Assembly: GCF_029167625.1 (NCBI RefSeq)
Contig: NZ_CP119145.1
Coordinates: 3,534,001-3,598,000, forward strand
Direction: 5' to 3'
Length of the DNA stretch: 64,000 nucleotides
Origin: Streptomyces sp. AM 4-1-1
GTDB taxonomy: Bacteria > Actinomycetota > Actinomycetes > Streptomycetales > Streptomycetaceae
The position numbers were made by a program, and so were the translations under genes. The stretch's first letter is position 1. The number at the start of each line of letters is the position of its first letter. The notes beneath the pieces were generated by a model, which saw only the letters and a list, made by a program, of their open reading frames with translations, had not been told where the DNA came from and made no database searches. Positions 63,893-64,000 of this stretch are shown in pieces.

Positions 63893-64000
63893 ACCCGGCT
63901 CGGTCCGGTCGGACTGCTCAGGTAACGATCGCGTCAACTGACCCCGCGTCAACCCGCTTGCGCCGCAGAACGGTTGGTCCTGCGGGCCGTGGGTGCGTCT

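Overview
The window is high-GC actinobacterial DNA, almost certainly from a Streptomyces chromosome close to the replication origin. It opens with the last codons of gnd, then recF, a DUF721 gene, gyrB, gyrA and a DUF3566 membrane-protein gene, the usual order downstream of dnaA-dnaN. It closes with a second conserved block (cyclophilin, rhomboid, crgA, DUF881, pabA/trpG, two class E sortases, pknB, pbpA, rodA/ftsW, pstP, two FHA genes, tRNA-Leu). Three copies of the Streptomyces parS sequence GTTTCACGTGAAAC and a group of DnaA boxes also fit an origin-proximal position.

Layout. 0-14.5 kb is core: recF-gyrB-gyrA, tRNA-Ile, several small Streptomyces proteins (DLW-39 family, a DUF2335 protein), a secreted membrane-anchored protein, a Ser/Thr kinase, an XRE-type regulator and tRNA-Ala. 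14.7-19.3 kb is a flexible zone with an NTF2-like protein, an MFS exporter, a TetR regulator beside a perfect 26-bp palindrome, fragments of three dead genes, and an SDR. 19.6-28.8 kb looks like a gamma-butyrolactone-type signalling and regulation segment: sulfotransferase, StrR-like ParB-domain regulator, TetR receptor divergent from an AfsA synthase with an ARE-like palindrome between them, a truncated LysR protein, a HAD phosphatase, a second TetR receptor and an acyl-CoA-dehydrogenase-fold flavoenzyme. 29.1-47.1 kb looks like a specialised-metabolite locus: two MFS exporters, an acyltransferase-3 membrane protein, a MarR regulator, an alpha/beta hydrolase, a Tat-exported BBE-type FAD oxidase, a zinc-free oxidoreductase, then an operon-like run starting with a 2-epi-5-epi-valiolone synthase-type sugar phosphate cyclase (cupins, Zn-alcohol dehydrogenase, SDR, double-VOC epimerase, KAS III-like enzyme, transaldolase-like protein). 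47.5-63.7 kb is the conserved cell-wall and division block.

How the parts fit. The cyclase would turn sedoheptulose 7-phosphate into a C7 cyclitol, the VOC protein could epimerise it (as CetB does in the cetoniacytone pathway), the dehydrogenases would adjust its oxidation state, and the KAS III-like protein is a candidate O-acyl transfer enzyme. No aminotransferase or cyclitol kinase is visible, so a nitrogen-free, possibly acylated carbasugar is the best guess. Five copies of a 16-bp box related to ATGCTT-N4-AAGCAT lie in front of the MFS gene, the marR gene, the hydrolase, the oxidoreductase and the cyclase, which suggests that one MarR protein controls the locus. The AfsA/TetR system and the StrR-like regulator, whose own reading frame holds a sequence close to the published StrR site, may sit above it. 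Functions in the accessory region are inferred from family resemblance; none has been tested here.
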